Positions 9,613 to 19,010 are shown, numbered from the stretch's first letter. The stretch: DNA of 64,000 bases from Janthinobacterium sp. 67 (GCF_002797895.1 NZ_PGES01000001.1:4774001-4838000), one strand, 5' to 3'. A program made the numbers and translations. The notes: generated by a model not told the origin, from the sequence alone.

Positions 9613-9809
9613 GTCGGATTACGCGGCTGCGCCGCTAATCCGACCTACGGGACTCAAGCACATGTCCACGTTGGCAAATGCCTGTCATCCGCCACTTCAT
9701 CGCCGCGTAGGTCGGATTAGCGAGGCCTCGCCTCGCGTAATCCGACAACATTGTTGACAAGGCTGCGGTGTCGGATTACGCGGCTGTGCCGCTAATCCGA
9801 CCTACGGGA
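9613..9809. repeat. Cluster of three REP-like palindromes
   Basis: Three intergenic copies of a palindrome sharing the half-site GTCGGATTA(C/G) and its complement (C/G)TAATCCGAC lie at about 9613-9651, 9706-9756 and 9768-9809. The first and third have the form GTCGGATTACGCGGC ... GCCGCTAATCCGACCTACGGG; the second is inverted and longer. Further copies occur at 21475-21530, 22778-22826 and 38098-38197. They resemble REP sequences: short, intergenic, convergent-gene ends, both orientations. The function is not evident from the sequence. Confidence 0.85.
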
Positions 9810-9828
9810 TTGTGGCCGGCACGCTGGT

Positions 9829-9856
9829 AAAAACACCGGCCAAGGCCGGTGTTTTT
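9829..9856. terminator. Bidirectional terminator between convergent genes
   Basis: AAAACACCGGCC and GGCCGGTGTTTT are perfect inverted repeats around a 2-nt centre, with A-tract before and T-tract after, so it can work on both strands. It separates the rightward SRPBCC gene and repeat cluster from the leftward M28 peptidase gene. Confidence 0.85.
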
Positions 9857-9864
9857 CATGCAGC

Positions 9865-11490
9865 CTAGCGTTTTACTTTTCCAAACGCCTCGCCCTTGTT
9901 CCATGTCGGCAACTGCTTGTCATTCGCTATTTCATAGCCGAGGTTCAGGGTGAACTGTGCCTGCTGCGCCATGCCCGACAGATCCCACGACGGCTTGTAC
10001 TCATCGGTGACCTGGTGGTAATCCTTCTTGAATGCCACCAGGCGCTCGCCCGACGCTTTCGGCTCCTGGACGAAGTCGAACGAGCCGTCTCCCGAGAACA
10101 CGGCCGAGCCCACGTTGAAGGCGGGCACGCCGGCCTTGGCAAACGCAAAATGGTCGGCACGGTAAAACGCGCCGGACAGGTCGGGGATCGTCGGCGCCAG
10201 GCGCAAGCCCATGCGCTTGGCCACCTTGGCGGCGCTCGCGTACAGGCTGCTGCGCTCGGCGCCGGCCACGCCGATGTCGTGCGTCTTGCCGACGAAATTC
10301 ATGCTGTCGAGGTTCAGGTCGGCGGCCGTCTTCGCCAGTGGCCACAGCGGCGCGCGCGTGTAGGCGGTGCTGCCCAGCATGCCCGTTTCCTCGCCGGCCG
10401 GCCACAGAAAGATCTGCGTGCGGCGCGCCGGCTGTTTCACGGCCACTTGCGCCATGGCCAGCAGGGCGGCCGCGCCCGAGGCGTTGTCGATGGCGCCGTT
10501 GTAGATGTGGTCGCTCTGGCCCGGTTTCGCACCTTGGGCGCTGCCTTCGTCATCCTTGCCCAGGTGGTCCCAGTGCGCCGAGTAGATCACCGCCTCGTCC
10601 TTCAATTTCGGGTCCGTGCCCGGCACGATGCCGGCCACGTTGAATTGTTCGATGCTGCGCACCTGGCTATCGAGCGCCACCTTGACCGTCGCGTTCAGGG
10701 CCACGGGGCGGAATGCGCGCGTTTCCGCCTGTGCGCGCAAGGCGTCCAGGTCTTGCCCGCCCGCCTGGAACAGGGCGCGCGCCATGTCTTCCTGCAGCCA
10801 GCCTTCCATCGCATTGCCCGCGCCCGCCAGGTTGAAGCGTTCATGGCCGAAACCGTTGGCCGGCACCGACCACGGATACGAAGCCGATGCGGTCGTGTGT
10901 ATCAGCAGCACGCCGGCCGCGCCCTGGCGCAGCGCTTCCTCGTACTTGTAGACCCAGCGGCCGTAATACGTGAGCGACTTGCCGGCGAAGCGCTGCGGTT
11001 CGGCGCTGGTCGGCTGCGGGTCGTTGACCATCATGATGACGAGCTTGCCCTTCAGGTCGACGCCCTTGAAATCGTCCCAGTTTTCTTCTGGCGCGCGGAT
11101 GCCGTAGCCGGCGAACACGACGGGCGCGTCGAACGCCACTGCCTGCTGGCCATTCGCCGCGCCAAAGACGATGTCCTTGCCGAAGGCGGGAGACAAGGTC
11201 TTGCCGCCCGCGCTGAAGGTGACTTTGCTTGATGGCAAGGCCTTGCTGCCGACGATGGTCAGCGCCTGGCGGTAGCTGCCATCCTTCAACGGTTGCAGGC
11301 CGGCCACGGCCGCTTGCGTTTCCAGGTAGCGCACGGCCAGGTCGCCGCCGCGCTGGCCCGTGCCGCGTCCTTCGAGCAAATCATCGGCCAGGAAGGACAG
11401 GTGGGCGCGCAGGGGCGCTTCGGCTACGAGCGGTTGGGCGAGGGCGGCCGTGCTGAACAGGCTGGCGGCGAGGACGAAGGGAAAGCGCAT
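9865..11490 (-). CDS. Secreted M28-family zinc metallopeptidase
   Basis: The 541-residue precursor has a signal peptide (MRFPFVLAASLFSTAALAQ). Residues about 90-270 hold a PA-like insert (VVFAGYGI, VDLKGKLVIMMVND). The peptidase domain carries the two-zinc ligands in order: YSAHWDHLG, YNGAIDNASGAAALL, WPAGEETGMLGS with the catalytic glutamate pair, LNLDSMNF and the late histidine of FYRADHFAFAKAGVPAF. This matches bacterial M28 aminopeptidases such as the Aminopeptidase S/Y group, which release N-terminal residues from peptides in the periplasm or outside. GGAG before ATG 11490 picks this start over one at 11532. Confidence 0.88.
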   Translation of the reverse strand: MRFPFVLAASLFSTAALAQPLVAEAPLRAHLSFLADDLLEGRGTGQRGGDLAVRYLETQAAVAGLQPLKDGSYRQALTIVGSKALPSSKVTFSAGGKTLSPAFGKDIVFGAANGQQAVAFDAPVVFAGYGIRAPEENWDDFKGVDLKGKLVIMMVNDPQPTSAEPQRFAGKSLTYYGRWVYKYEEALRQGAAGVLLIHTTASASYPWSVPANGFGHERFNLAGAGNAMEGWLQEDMARALFQAGGQDLDALRAQAETRAFRPVALNATVKVALDSQVRSIEQFNVAGIVPGTDPKLKDEAVIYSAHWDHLGKDDEGSAQGAKPGQSDHIYNGAIDNASGAAALLAMAQVAVKQPARRTQIFLWPAGEETGMLGSTAYTRAPLWPLAKTAADLNLDSMNFVGKTHDIGVAGAERSSLYASAAKVAKRMGLRLAPTIPDLSGAFYRADHFAFAKAGVPAFNVGSAVFSGDGSFDFVQEPKASGERLVAFKKDYHQVTDEYKPSWDLSGMAQQAQFTLNLGYEIANDKQLPTWNKGEAFGKVKR

Positions 11491-11624
11491 GACAACTCCA
11501 AAAGTGAATACGGGAAAGCAAAGCAGCGGCAATCTTACTCTACCGCAATGCGCCAGCGTAGCGCGCGGCGTGCGTGCGCCATTGCGGCCACAATGGCTGC
11601 TCGTTCACCGACAAGGAGCGTTCC

Positions 11625-12506
11625 ATGACCAGCCCTAACTTGCAATCGAGCAATACCCTGCTTACGGCCGACGGCACATTGATCTACTACAAGGACTGGG
11701 GCAGCGGCCCGCCCGTCGTCTTCAGCCACGGCTGGCCGCTGTCGGCCGACGCGTGGGAAGACCAGATGTTTTACCTGGCCTCGCGCGGCTACCGCGTCAT
11801 CGCGCACGACCGGCGCGGCCATGGCCGCTCGAGCCAGCCGTTCGACGGCAACGACATGGATACCTATGCCGACGACCTGGCCGCCCTGATCGACGCGCTG
11901 GACTTGACGGGCGCCACCCTCGTCGGCCACTCGACGGGCGGCGGCGAAGTGGCGCGCTATATCGGCAGCCATGGCACCGGGCGTCTGGCTGGCGCGGTGC
12001 TCGTGGGCGCCGTGCCGCCGCTGATGCTGCAAACCACGGAAAACCCGCTGGGCTTGCCGCTATCTACGTTTGACGCCATCCGCGCCGGCGTGCAGGCCGA
12101 CCGCAGCCAGTTTTTCCAGGACTTGAGCGTGGCCTTCTATGGCTACAACCGGCCCGGTGCGCAGCCGTCGCAGGGCGTGCGCGACGGTTTCTGGCGGCAG
12201 GGCATGCAGGCGGGCATGCCGGCTTCCTACCTGTGCATCAAGCAATTTTCCGAGACAGATTTTACGGCCGACCTGGCCAAATTCGACGTGCCGACCCTGG
12301 TGATCCATGGCGACGACGACCAGATCGTGCCGATTGCCGCCTCGGCGCGGCGCACGGCCGAGCTCATCATCGGCAGCAAGCTGCTCGTGTATGCGGGCGC
12401 GCCGCACGGCCTGGCGACGACGCACAAGGACAGGCTGAACGAGGACTTGCTGGAATTTTTGCGCCACTCAGTCGATGCGGCAAGCAATATCGAGGCGCAT
12501 CTGTAA
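11625..12506 (+). CDS. Alpha/beta hydrolase of the non-heme haloperoxidase group
   Basis: The 293 residues show the oxyanion-hole segment [17 protein letters not shown], the nucleophile elbow GHSTGGGE, the acid in [10 protein letters not shown] and the histidine in [10 protein letters not shown]. The GHSTGG elbow and [11 protein letters not shown] segment are typical of the cofactor-free chloroperoxidase/arylesterase subgroup. The physiological reaction is probably ester or perester hydrolysis; the real substrate is unknown. AAGGAG at about 11613 precedes ATG 11625. The gene is divergent from the M28 peptidase gene, 134 bp apart. Confidence 0.87.
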   Translation: MTSPNLQSSNTLLTADGTLIYYKDWGSGPPVVFSHGWPLSADAWEDQMFYLASRGYRVIAHDRRGHGRSSQPFDGNDMDTYADDLAALIDALDLTGATLVGHSTGGGEVARYIGSHGTGRLAGAVLVGAVPPLMLQTTENPLGLPLSTFDAIRAGVQADRSQFFQDLSVAFYGYNRPGAQPSQGVRDGFWRQGMQAGMPASYLCIKQFSETDFTADLAKFDVPTLVIHGDDDQIVPIAASARRTAELIIGSKLLVYAGAPHGLATTHKDRLNEDLLEFLRHSVDAASNIEAHL

Positions 12507-12706
12507 AGTAATCGAATCTATTGCAAAACATATAATATTGCTTGGTTTTTGCACCAATTGCGTGCGGATCGCCGATTTTTCTGCGTTTTAGACTGCAAAA
12601 AATGGCGTTCTGCCGCCCCGTTCCACCCGGTAAGGTCCAGTAAAGAGTAAACTAGCGGATACACTCTTTCGCATTGGGCGATTCGAGCGAACTTGTGAGT
12701 GATTTC
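12507..12706 (+). promoter_or_regulatory. Leader region of the DEAD-box helicase gene
   Basis: About 200 bp separate the hydrolase stop from the helicase start. The first half is AT-rich (for example TTGCAAAACATATAATATTG around 12522-12541) and could hold a promoter with a long 5' untranslated leader. Cold-induced deaD/csdA genes commonly have such leaders. No riboswitch class is recognised and no hairpin-plus-T-tract is seen. Confidence 0.35.
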
Positions 12707-14869
12707 ATGTCTGATACACCAATTTCCTTATTTTCCGACCTTAACCTGAGCGAGCCGCTGATTCGCGCGCTCAAGGATGTCGGTTACGAAACACCGTCGC
12801 CTATCCAGGCGGCCACGATTCCATTATTGCTCGCGAACCGCGACGTGTTGGGCCAGGCGCAAACAGGTACGGGTAAGACCGCCGCCTTCGCCTTGCCTAT
12901 CCTGTCGCGCATCGATCTGAAACAAAGCTCACCCCAAGCCCTGGTCCTGGCACCGACGCGCGAACTGGCCATCCAGGTCGCCGAAGCATTCCAGGTGTAC
13001 GCCGCGCACATTCCCGGCTTCCACGTGCTGCCGATCTACGGCGGCCAAAGCTACGGCCCGCAGCTGTCGGCCCTGCGCCGCGGCGTGCACGTCATCGTCG
13101 GCACCCCAGGCCGCGTCATCGATCACCTGGACAAGGGTTCGCTCGACCTGTCCAAGCTGAAAACCCTGGTGCTCGACGAAGCCGATGAAATGCTGCGCAT
13201 GGGCTTTATCGACGACGTCGAACGTATCTTGAAAGAAACCCCGGAAGGCCATCAAACGGCGTTGTTCTCGGCCACCATGCCTTCCGTCATCAAGCGCATC
13301 GCCACGACCTACCTGGTGAACCCGGCCGAAGTGACGGTCGCCGCCAAGACGGGCACGGCCGACAACATCCGCCAGCGCTACTGGCTGGTGTCGGGCATGC
13401 ACAAGCTCGACGCGCTGACCCGCATCCTGGAAGCGGAAGCGTTTGACGGCATGATCATCTTCGCCCGCACCAAGCTGGGCACGGAAGAGCTGGCCGGCAA
13501 GCTGCAAGCCCGCGGTTTCTCGGCTGCCGCCATCAATGGCGACATCCAGCAAGCCCAGCGCGAGCGCACGATCCAGCAGTTGAAAGACGGCAAGATCGAC
13601 ATCCTCGTGGCAACCGACGTGGCCGCCCGCGGCCTGGACGTCGAGCGCATCAGCCACGTCGTCAACTACGACGTGCCGCACGATCCGGAAAGCTATACCC
13701 ACCGCATCGGCCGCACGGGCCGCGCCGGCCGCAGCGGCGAAGCGATTCTGTTCATCACCCCGCGTGAAAAGAACTTGTTGAAAGCCATCGAACGCTCGAC
13801 CCGCCAACCGATCGGCATGCTGGAACTGCCAACGATCCAGGCCGTCAACGACGTGCGTATCGCCAAGTTCAAGGAACAGATCAGCGAAACCCTGGCCCTG
13901 GGCGAACTGGAGCAGTTCCAGTCGCTGATCGAAGATTTCGAACGCGAGCAAAACATTCCCGCCATCGAAATCGCCGCCGCCCTGGCGAAGATGGCGCGTG
14001 GCAATGTACCTCTGCTGCTGGACAAGAACAAGGCGCGCGAACAAGCCACGTGGCAAGACGACCGTCCTGCGCGCCAGGACCGTTTTGACCGCCCTGAGCG
14101 CAATGACCGCTTCGAGCGCAATGACCGTTTCGATCGCAACGAGCGCAGCGAACGTCCGGCCTTCCCGAAAAAAGAACGCATCCAGCGTCCTGCCGACGCC
14201 GGCATGCAGACCTTCCGCATTGAAGTCGGTCATCAGCATGGCGTGAAACCGGGCAATATCGTGGGCGCCATCGCCAACGAAGCGGGCATCGATTCGAAAA
14301 ACATCGGCCGCATCGAAATCTATGACGACTACAGCGTCCTGGACTTGCCGGACAGCATGCCGAAAGAATTGCTGGACCAGCTGAAAACCGTGTGGGTCGC
14401 GGGCCAGCAGCTGCGCATCAGCCGCGACGGCGACGCGCCGGACCTGGCGCCGCCTGCCGCGCCGCGCAAGCCGTTCGCCGCCAAGTCCGCGCCAGCGTTC
14501 AAGGATACGCCAGCGGATGCGGGCGACGCAGCCCCCGCGCCGCGCGCGCCGAAGAAGGAACGTCCACGCCCTGGCGTGACGGCCTACCGCATCGAAGTGG
14601 GCCGCGAACACGCCGTGACGCCAAGCAACATCGTCGGCGCCATCGCCAACGAAGCGAACCTGGAAGCCAAGCATATCGGCCGTATCGATATCTTCGACAA
14701 CTTCAGCGTGCTGGACCTGCCGGAAGGCATGCCGCCGGAAATCCTCGACCACCTGAAATCGGTCGTGGTCTCGGGCCAGAAGCTGCGCATCAGCCTCGAT
14801 GACGGCACGACGGAGCGCAAGCCGGCACCGCCGCGTCCGAAGTCTCCTCCCCGTAAGACTTACAAGTAA
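12707..14869 (+). CDS. deaD: DEAD-box ATP-dependent RNA helicase with two DbpA-like RNA-binding domains
   Basis: The 720-residue protein has all helicase motifs: Q motif near SEPLIRALKDVGYETPSPIQ, AQTGTGKTAAFALP (I), PTRELAIQ (Ia), GTPGRVIDHL (Ib), VLDEADEML (II), FSATMP (III), VATDVAARGLDVE (V) and HRIGRTGRAGR (VI). A dimerisation-like segment follows, then an Arg/Asp-rich low-complexity linker (about residues 455-485). The C-terminus carries two copies of the DbpA/CsdA RRM-like domain, each with IEVG and NIVGAIANEA. DeaD works in ribosome assembly and mRNA unwinding, notably in the cold. Two such domains instead of one is unusual. ATG 12707 is preferred over an upstream TTG. Confidence 0.92.
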   Translation: MSDTPISLFSDLNLSEPLIRALKDVGYETPSPIQAATIPLLLANRDVLGQAQTGTGKTAAFALPILSRIDLKQSSPQALVLAPTRELAIQVAEAFQVYAAHIPGFHVLPIYGGQSYGPQLSALRRGVHVIVGTPGRVIDHLDKGSLDLSKLKTLVLDEADEMLRMGFIDDVERILKETPEGHQTALFSATMPSVIKRIATTYLVNPAEVTVAAKTGTADNIRQRYWLVSGMHKLDALTRILEAEAFDGMIIFARTKLGTEELAGKLQARGFSAAAINGDIQQAQRERTIQQLKDGKIDILVATDVAARGLDVERISHVVNYDVPHDPESYTHRIGRTGRAGRSGEAILFITPREKNLLKAIERSTRQPIGMLELPTIQAVNDVRIAKFKEQISETLALGELEQFQSLIEDFEREQNIPAIEIAAALAKMARGNVPLLLDKNKAREQATWQDDRPARQDRFDRPERNDRFERNDRFDRNERSERPAFPKKERIQRPADAGMQTFRIEVGHQHGVKPGNIVGAIANEAGIDSKNIGRIEIYDDYSVLDLPDSMPKELLDQLKTVWVAGQQLRISRDGDAPDLAPPAAPRKPFAAKSAPAFKDTPADAGDAAPAPRAPKKERPRPGVTAYRIEVGREHAVTPSNIVGAIANEANLEAKHIGRIDIFDNFSVLDLPEGMPPEILDHLKSVVVSGQKLRISLDDGTTERKPAPPRPKSPPRKTYK

Positions 14870-14923
14870 GCCATCCCCACGGGCGCTCCGGCGCCTGTGT
14901 CGCGGATTGGAGACATATCTTCC

Positions 14924-14952
14924 ACTGGCGCGTTCGCGCCAGTTTTTATTTT
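14924..14952 (+). terminator. Rho-independent terminator after the helicase gene
   Basis: ACTGGCGC and GCGCCAGT pair around a 4-nt loop and are followed directly by TTTTTATTTT. It lies 55 bp after the helicase stop. Confidence 0.85.
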
Positions 14953-15306
14953 CCCTCAAGAAATGAATATTGTTGCCGCGTTATGGTTGGCGGCAGGCGT
15001 CGCCATGCTCCGGCCATTGCGCCAGTTTCCTTGCGCCTTTTTATCGGCGCATGCGCCGTATTTATTAGCTGTCGCGCCAACAAATAATTTTTTATTAATT
15101 ATTGTATCTGTGTTCAATTTGAATTTTGCATTTCAATAAAATCAATCAAGTTGAATCAAAGTAAATTATAAAACATAAATGAATTAACTTTTATCAAATT
15201 GTTTGACCAGTGTCACTGTCACCTGGGCGATATGTCATGGGTGCTTGATGTGGTATATTGTTTTTATGTTTTTGTTATGCTAGTTGAAAAAAATAGAGGA
15301 GCGACG
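14953..15306 (+). promoter_or_regulatory. AT-rich upstream region of the Aer-like chemoreceptor gene
   Basis: No gene is supported here. From about 15060 to 15290 the sequence is strikingly AT-rich compared with its surroundings (long A/T runs such as AAATAATTTTTTATTAATTA), which suggests a promoter or nucleoid-protein binding region for the downstream receptor. A short rightward reading frame at 14897-15139 crosses the terminator and is not credible. Confidence 0.4.
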
Positions 15307-16962
15307 ATGCGGGTCAATACGCCAATCACGCAAAATGAATACGTATTAAATGAAGGCATGACGATTGTTTCCACGACGGATTTACAGGGAAACATCAATT
15401 ACGCCAATCAGTATTTCATTGAAGTCAGCGGCTTTTCGGAAATGGAATTGCTGGGTGCGCCACAGAATATCCTGCGTCATCCCGATATGCCGGCCGAAGC
15501 GTTTGCCGACCTGTGGGACACCATCAAGACGGGCATGCCATGGACCGGCATGGTCAAGAACCGCTGCAAGAATGGCGATTTCTACTGGGTCTTCGCCAAT
15601 ATCACGCCCGTCATCGAAAACGGCCGCCCGATCGGCTATATGTCCGTGCGCACCAAGCCCACGCGCGAGCAGATCAACGAAGCGGCAGCCCTGTATAAAA
15701 GTTTCAAGGACGGCAATTCCGCCAGACTGGCGATCCGCAATGGCCGCATCGTGCGCCAGGGCTGGGCCGCCAAGCTGGCCGAGTGGCGCAAGCTGAGCCT
15801 GTCGCAAGACCTGGCCCTGCATTGCATCGTCTTTGGCGTGGTGCTGGCCATCCTCGGCTGCGCCGTGTGGAATATTGATGGCGACACGAGCACGGCCACG
15901 CGCACTTGGCTCAGCGGCGCTGCCGCCGCGGCCGTGGCGCTGATGCTGTATTTCTGGGCCCACCTGCACAATTCCCTCGTCGCGCCGCTGGGCGACGCCA
16001 TCACGGTGGCGCGCAAGATGGCCGGTGGCGACTTGACGGGCGTCATCGACAAGGTGCGCGACGACGACATGGGCCAATTGATGGCGGCCTTGCGCCAGAC
16101 GAATATCAATTTGCACAGCATCATCGGCGACGTGCGCGCCAACTTCGAGGATATCCGCATCACCACGGCCGAGATCGCCACGGGCAATATGGACTTGTCC
16201 AGCCGCACGGAATCGCAGGCGTCCAGCCTCGAACAGACGGCGGCCAGCATGGAAGAGCTGACGTCGACGGTGCAAAACAGCGCCGACCATGTGGACACGG
16301 CCAACAAGCTGGCGGCGCAGGCGTCGACCGTCGCGGCCAAGGGCGGCACCATCGTCAGCGAAGTGGTCACCACGATGGATGAGATCAGCACCTCGTCGCG
16401 CAAGATTCTCGATATCATCGGCCTCATCGATGGCATCGCCTTCCAGACGAATATCCTCGCCTTGAACGCGGCCGTGGAAGCGGCGCGCGCGGGCGAGCAC
16501 GGCCGCGGTTTCGCCGTCGTGGCCGGCGAAGTGCGCAGCCTGGCGCAGCGCTCGGCAACAGCGGCAAAAGAAGTGAAAAACCTGATCGACCATTCGATCG
16601 CCACCGTGAATGCGGGCAGCGTGCTGACCAGCAATGCGGGCGCCACCATGACGGAAGTGATCGCCTCGGTAGCCCGCGTGACGGAAGTGATGGACGAGAT
16701 TTCCTCGACCACGCGCGAACAGAACCAGGGCATCGGGCAAGTCAACCAGGCCGTCATCCACATGGATGGCATCACGCAGCAGAATGCGGCGCTGGTGGAG
16801 CAGGCTGCGGCGGCCGCCACCAGCCTGGCGCAGCGCACCGACAGCGTGGCCCAGTCGATCGGCATCTTCAAACTGAAGGCCTCGCCCAAGCGCAAAACGG
16901 CTGGCGTGGGACGCAGCGTGGGGGCGGGCGTGGCGGCAAGGGCCTTGCTGAAGGCACGCTAA
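15307..16962 (+). CDS. Aer-like methyl-accepting chemotaxis protein with N-terminal PAS domain
   Basis: The 551 residues begin with a PAS domain (about 10-120) in which [21 protein letters not shown] and [19 protein letters not shown] match the FAD-binding PAS of aerotaxis receptors. Two close membrane segments follow (about 178-198 and 205-225), leaving both ends in the cytoplasm, then a HAMP linker ([22 protein letters not shown]). The signalling domain has the hairpin tip [29 protein letters not shown], where it binds CheA/CheW. The likely role is redox or oxygen taxis. GAGGAG lies just before ATG 15307. The final NWxxF-type methyltransferase tail is absent. Confidence 0.88.
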   Translation: MRVNTPITQNEYVLNEGMTIVSTTDLQGNINYANQYFIEVSGFSEMELLGAPQNILRHPDMPAEAFADLWDTIKTGMPWTGMVKNRCKNGDFYWVFANITPVIENGRPIGYMSVRTKPTREQINEAAALYKSFKDGNSARLAIRNGRIVRQGWAAKLAEWRKLSLSQDLALHCIVFGVVLAILGCAVWNIDGDTSTATRTWLSGAAAAAVALMLYFWAHLHNSLVAPLGDAITVARKMAGGDLTGVIDKVRDDDMGQLMAALRQTNINLHSIIGDVRANFEDIRITTAEIATGNMDLSSRTESQASSLEQTAASMEELTSTVQNSADHVDTANKLAAQASTVAAKGGTIVSEVVTTMDEISTSSRKILDIIGLIDGIAFQTNILALNAAVEAARAGEHGRGFAVVAGEVRSLAQRSATAAKEVKNLIDHSIATVNAGSVLTSNAGATMTEVIASVARVTEVMDEISSTTREQNQGIGQVNQAVIHMDGITQQNAALVEQAAAAATSLAQRTDSVAQSIGIFKLKASPKRKTAGVGRSVGAGVAARALLKAR

Positions 16963-17003
16963 TTACCCCAACGGCGAAAGGCCGGGGTCCGTCACTGCGT
17001 GAC

Positions 17004-17029
17004 CGGAATGCTTCCCATTGGGAGCATTC
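17004..17029. terminator. Hairpin between convergent chemoreceptor and lipoprotein genes
   Basis: GGAATGCT and AGCATTCC flank a 9-10 nt centre in the 92 bp between two convergent genes. A T-rich stretch is not adjacent, so termination is only probable. Confidence 0.4.
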
Positions 17030-17054
17030 CCCCCAGTTTGCTTTTGGGGTACTT

Positions 17055-17363
17055 TTACTGCTTCACCCGATACACCTCTCCGCTGCGCACCTTCTTCACT
17101 ACCCCATCCCTGCCAAACAACATCACGTATTCTCCCTGCGCGCCCGAGGCGGCCGGGTAGGTGTACATCCACACTTCATTGCCGCTGTCGAAGCGGATGG
17201 ACGTGCTCTCTCCCAGCGCCGCGCGCACCTGTTCGCGCGTGCTGCTGCCTGCTTGCACCGTCTGCTCGAGGGTAGCGTAAGGCACGTCTTTGCTTGCCTG
17301 CAAGGCGCGCGTGCCGGAGCAGGCGGCCAGCAGCGCCAGCGCGAAGACAGCGAGCCACTTCAT
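17055..17363 (-). CDS. Small SmpA/OmlA-like lipoprotein
   Basis: The 102-residue precursor has a lipoprotein signal peptide with lipobox LLAAC. The mature part includes GSSTREQVRAALGESTSIRFDSGNEVWMYTY, which follows the helix-then-strand pattern of SmpA/OmlA (BamE-like) domains. It is too short and divergent to call BamE itself. Its start codon overlaps the stop of the upstream exported-protein gene by 4 nt, so the two are translationally coupled. Confidence 0.65.
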   Translation of the reverse strand: MKWLAVFALALLAACSGTRALQASKDVPYATLEQTVQAGSSTREQVRAALGESTSIRFDSGNEVWMYTYPAASGAQGEYVMLFGRDGVVKKVRSGEVYRVKQ

Positions 17364-18145
17364 GGCGCCACCTCGTCCATATAGTTAAATTCCAGCAGGG
17401 TGTCGTCGGGCCAGCTGCTATCCCACAGGGGCGCGTAATACGTGCGGTCGAGCAAGACCTGGCAATCGCAATAGGGCAGCGAGGCGGGCGTCTGCTCGCC
17501 GCCCGCGTACAGCATCCTGAACGGCAACGCCAGGCGGCGCTCGCCATGCACGAGAGTCACGCCGAACAGGGGACGCTCCGTGAAAAACAGATAATTGCCG
17601 TCCGGCTCGGAGCATGCTTTATCCGTGCTGTAGAGCATGCTGGACAGCCAGGCGATGATTTGCGGGTCGTTCGAGATCAGGCCCGAATCCATGCCGGCGC
17701 GGCATTCCAGGCGCAAGTCGCCCAGGCGCCGCGTGCCGGGCGGCAAGCCGGGCGTGATGACCTGCGCGCGCCAGCTCATGGTCGTCGCCTTGCGGTTGGC
17801 GATCAGCACGGCGTCTTCGCGCGCGGCTTGCGCATTGCGCACGGGGGCAAAGCTGTTGTCCTCGGCCAATGGTAACGGGATGCTGACGGTGTCGCCGGCG
17901 ATGCGCAGCTGCACGCCCCTCATGTCCACGCCGGGCTGGCGCGGCAGCAGGCGGAAGCGCAGGCTCGCTTGCGGCGCCAGCGCACGGTCGCGCTCGAAGC
18001 GGTCCACGCCCTGCAGCATCTTGCGGTACGATTTATCGACGGGGTCGCGCGTGGCGTCCACCTTGACTTGCGGCACGGGCGCGGTTTGCGCGAGCGCAAA
18101 AGTTCCGGGAAGCAGCAATGCAAGCAGGAGGAAAAGGGTAGCCAT
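17360..18145 (-). CDS. Exported protein of unknown function
   Basis: A 261-residue product with a signal peptide (LFLLLALLLPGTFALAQ). The mature protein contains RFRLLPRQPGVDMRGVQLRIAGD, ECRAGMDSGLISND and two clustered cysteines near SLPYCDCQVLLD. I recognise no family. It overlaps the downstream small lipoprotein gene by 4 nt, which suggests that the two envelope proteins act together. It lies 47 bp behind the MazG-like gene on the same strand. Confidence 0.6.
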   Translation of the reverse strand: MATLFLLLALLLPGTFALAQTAPVPQVKVDATRDPVDKSYRKMLQGVDRFERDRALAPQASLRFRLLPRQPGVDMRGVQLRIAGDTVSIPLPLAEDNSFAPVRNAQAAREDAVLIANRKATTMSWRAQVITPGLPPGTRRLGDLRLECRAGMDSGLISNDPQIIAWLSSMLYSTDKACSEPDGNYLFFTERPLFGVTLVHGERRLALPFRMLYAGGEQTPASLPYCDCQVLLDRTYYAPLWDSSWPDDTLLEFNYMDEVAP

Positions 18146-18192
18146 GCGGCCATGCTACGCCGATTCCGCGATGCGCCACGCACGCGTGGTTG

Positions 18193-18552
18193 TCAGTATT
18201 GCGTGGATTTGCGCGCGTCGCCACGCACCTGCTGCGCCGGGTATTTCTGCGCGTTCAGTTCCATCTTTTCCAGCACGGCCGCGTGCAGGTCGACGCCGCT
18301 CTTGTCGGCCAGGCGCACCAGATACATCAGCACGTCGGCCAGCTCGTGGCGGATACCCGCGCGCTTCGCTTCGTCCAGTTCGGCATCCGCACCCGTGGGC
18401 AGCCACTGGTAGTGCTCGACCAGTTCCGCCACTTCCACGGACAGGGCCATGGCCAGGTTTTTCGGCGTGTGAAACTGGTCCCAGTCGCGCTCGGCGGCAA
18501 AGGCGCGCAGGCGCGCGCGGATGTCGAGCAGGCTGTCGGCTGGCGCGTTCAT
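18193..18552 (-). CDS. MazG-like nucleotide pyrophosphohydrolase
   Basis: The 119-residue all-helical protein carries the EXXE...EXXD metal-binding signature of the MazG/dUTPase superfamily: SVEVAELVEHYQWL and HELADVLMYLVRLADKSGVD. Single-domain members such as RS21-C6-like dCTPases hydrolyse (modified) dNTPs to the monophosphate and clean the nucleotide pool. The start overlaps the GNAT gene stop by 4 nt, so both are probably made from one transcript. Confidence 0.83.
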   Translation of the reverse strand: MNAPADSLLDIRARLRAFAAERDWDQFHTPKNLAMALSVEVAELVEHYQWLPTGADAELDEAKRAGIRHELADVLMYLVRLADKSGVDLHAAVLEKMELNAQKYPAQQVRGDARKSTQY

Positions 18553-19010
18553 GCTGCCACCTGCAGCGATTTTTCCATGAAGACACTGAACGGATCGTCC
18601 GGATAGTCGCCGTAGGGTCCGCGCCGCTGATAACCGTGGCGCGCGTACAGGGCGATGGCCTCGGGCTGGTGGATGCCTGTTTCTAACGTCAGCAAGCGGC
18701 AGCCGCGCGCCAGCGCCTGTTCTTCCAGCAGGGCCAGCAGGCGCTTGGCCAGCCCCAGGCCGCGGCTGTCCGGGTGCACGTACATGCGCTTGACCTCGCC
18801 GAAATCGGGCGTGACGACGATGGCGCCGCAAGCGCGCGCCGCGCCGGCCGCATCGCGGGCGACGGCGAACAGCAAGGTATCGGACGGCACGGAGGCCAGG
18901 TCCAGCGCATACGCGCATTCGGCCGGATACAGCGTCTGTTGATAGGCATCAAGCTCGGCGATCAGGGTTTGCACGTCGGCTTGCTGTGGCGATTCCAGGC
19001 GGATGGTCAT
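18549..19010 (-). CDS. GNAT-family N-acetyltransferase
   Basis: The 153 residues include the acetyl-CoA binding signature VKRMYVHPDSRGLGLAKRLL, followed by ARGCRLLTLETG and the C-terminal IALYARHGYQRRGPYGDYP. This fits GNAT acetyltransferases acting on small molecules or protein N-termini; the substrate is unknown. The frame is open further upstream, but ATG 19010 is where the domain begins (MTIRLESPQQADVQTL). It overlaps the MazG-like gene and lies 35 bp behind the P450 gene. Confidence 0.85.
   Translation of the reverse strand: MTIRLESPQQADVQTLIAELDAYQQTLYPAECAYALDLASVPSDTLLFAVARDAAGAARACGAIVVTPDFGEVKRMYVHPDSRGLGLAKRLLALLEEQALARGCRLLTLETGIHQPEAIALYARHGYQRRGPYGDYPDDPFSVFMEKSLQVAA

Noticed and set aside
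9601..9809. CRISPR-like repeats
   Set aside because: Repeats are palindromic, unevenly spaced and in both orientations, with no unique spacers of constant length and no cas genes.
14897..15139. Possible 80-residue gene
   Set aside because: It starts before the helicase terminator and runs through it into AT-rich DNA, with no ribosome binding site and no family-like sequence.
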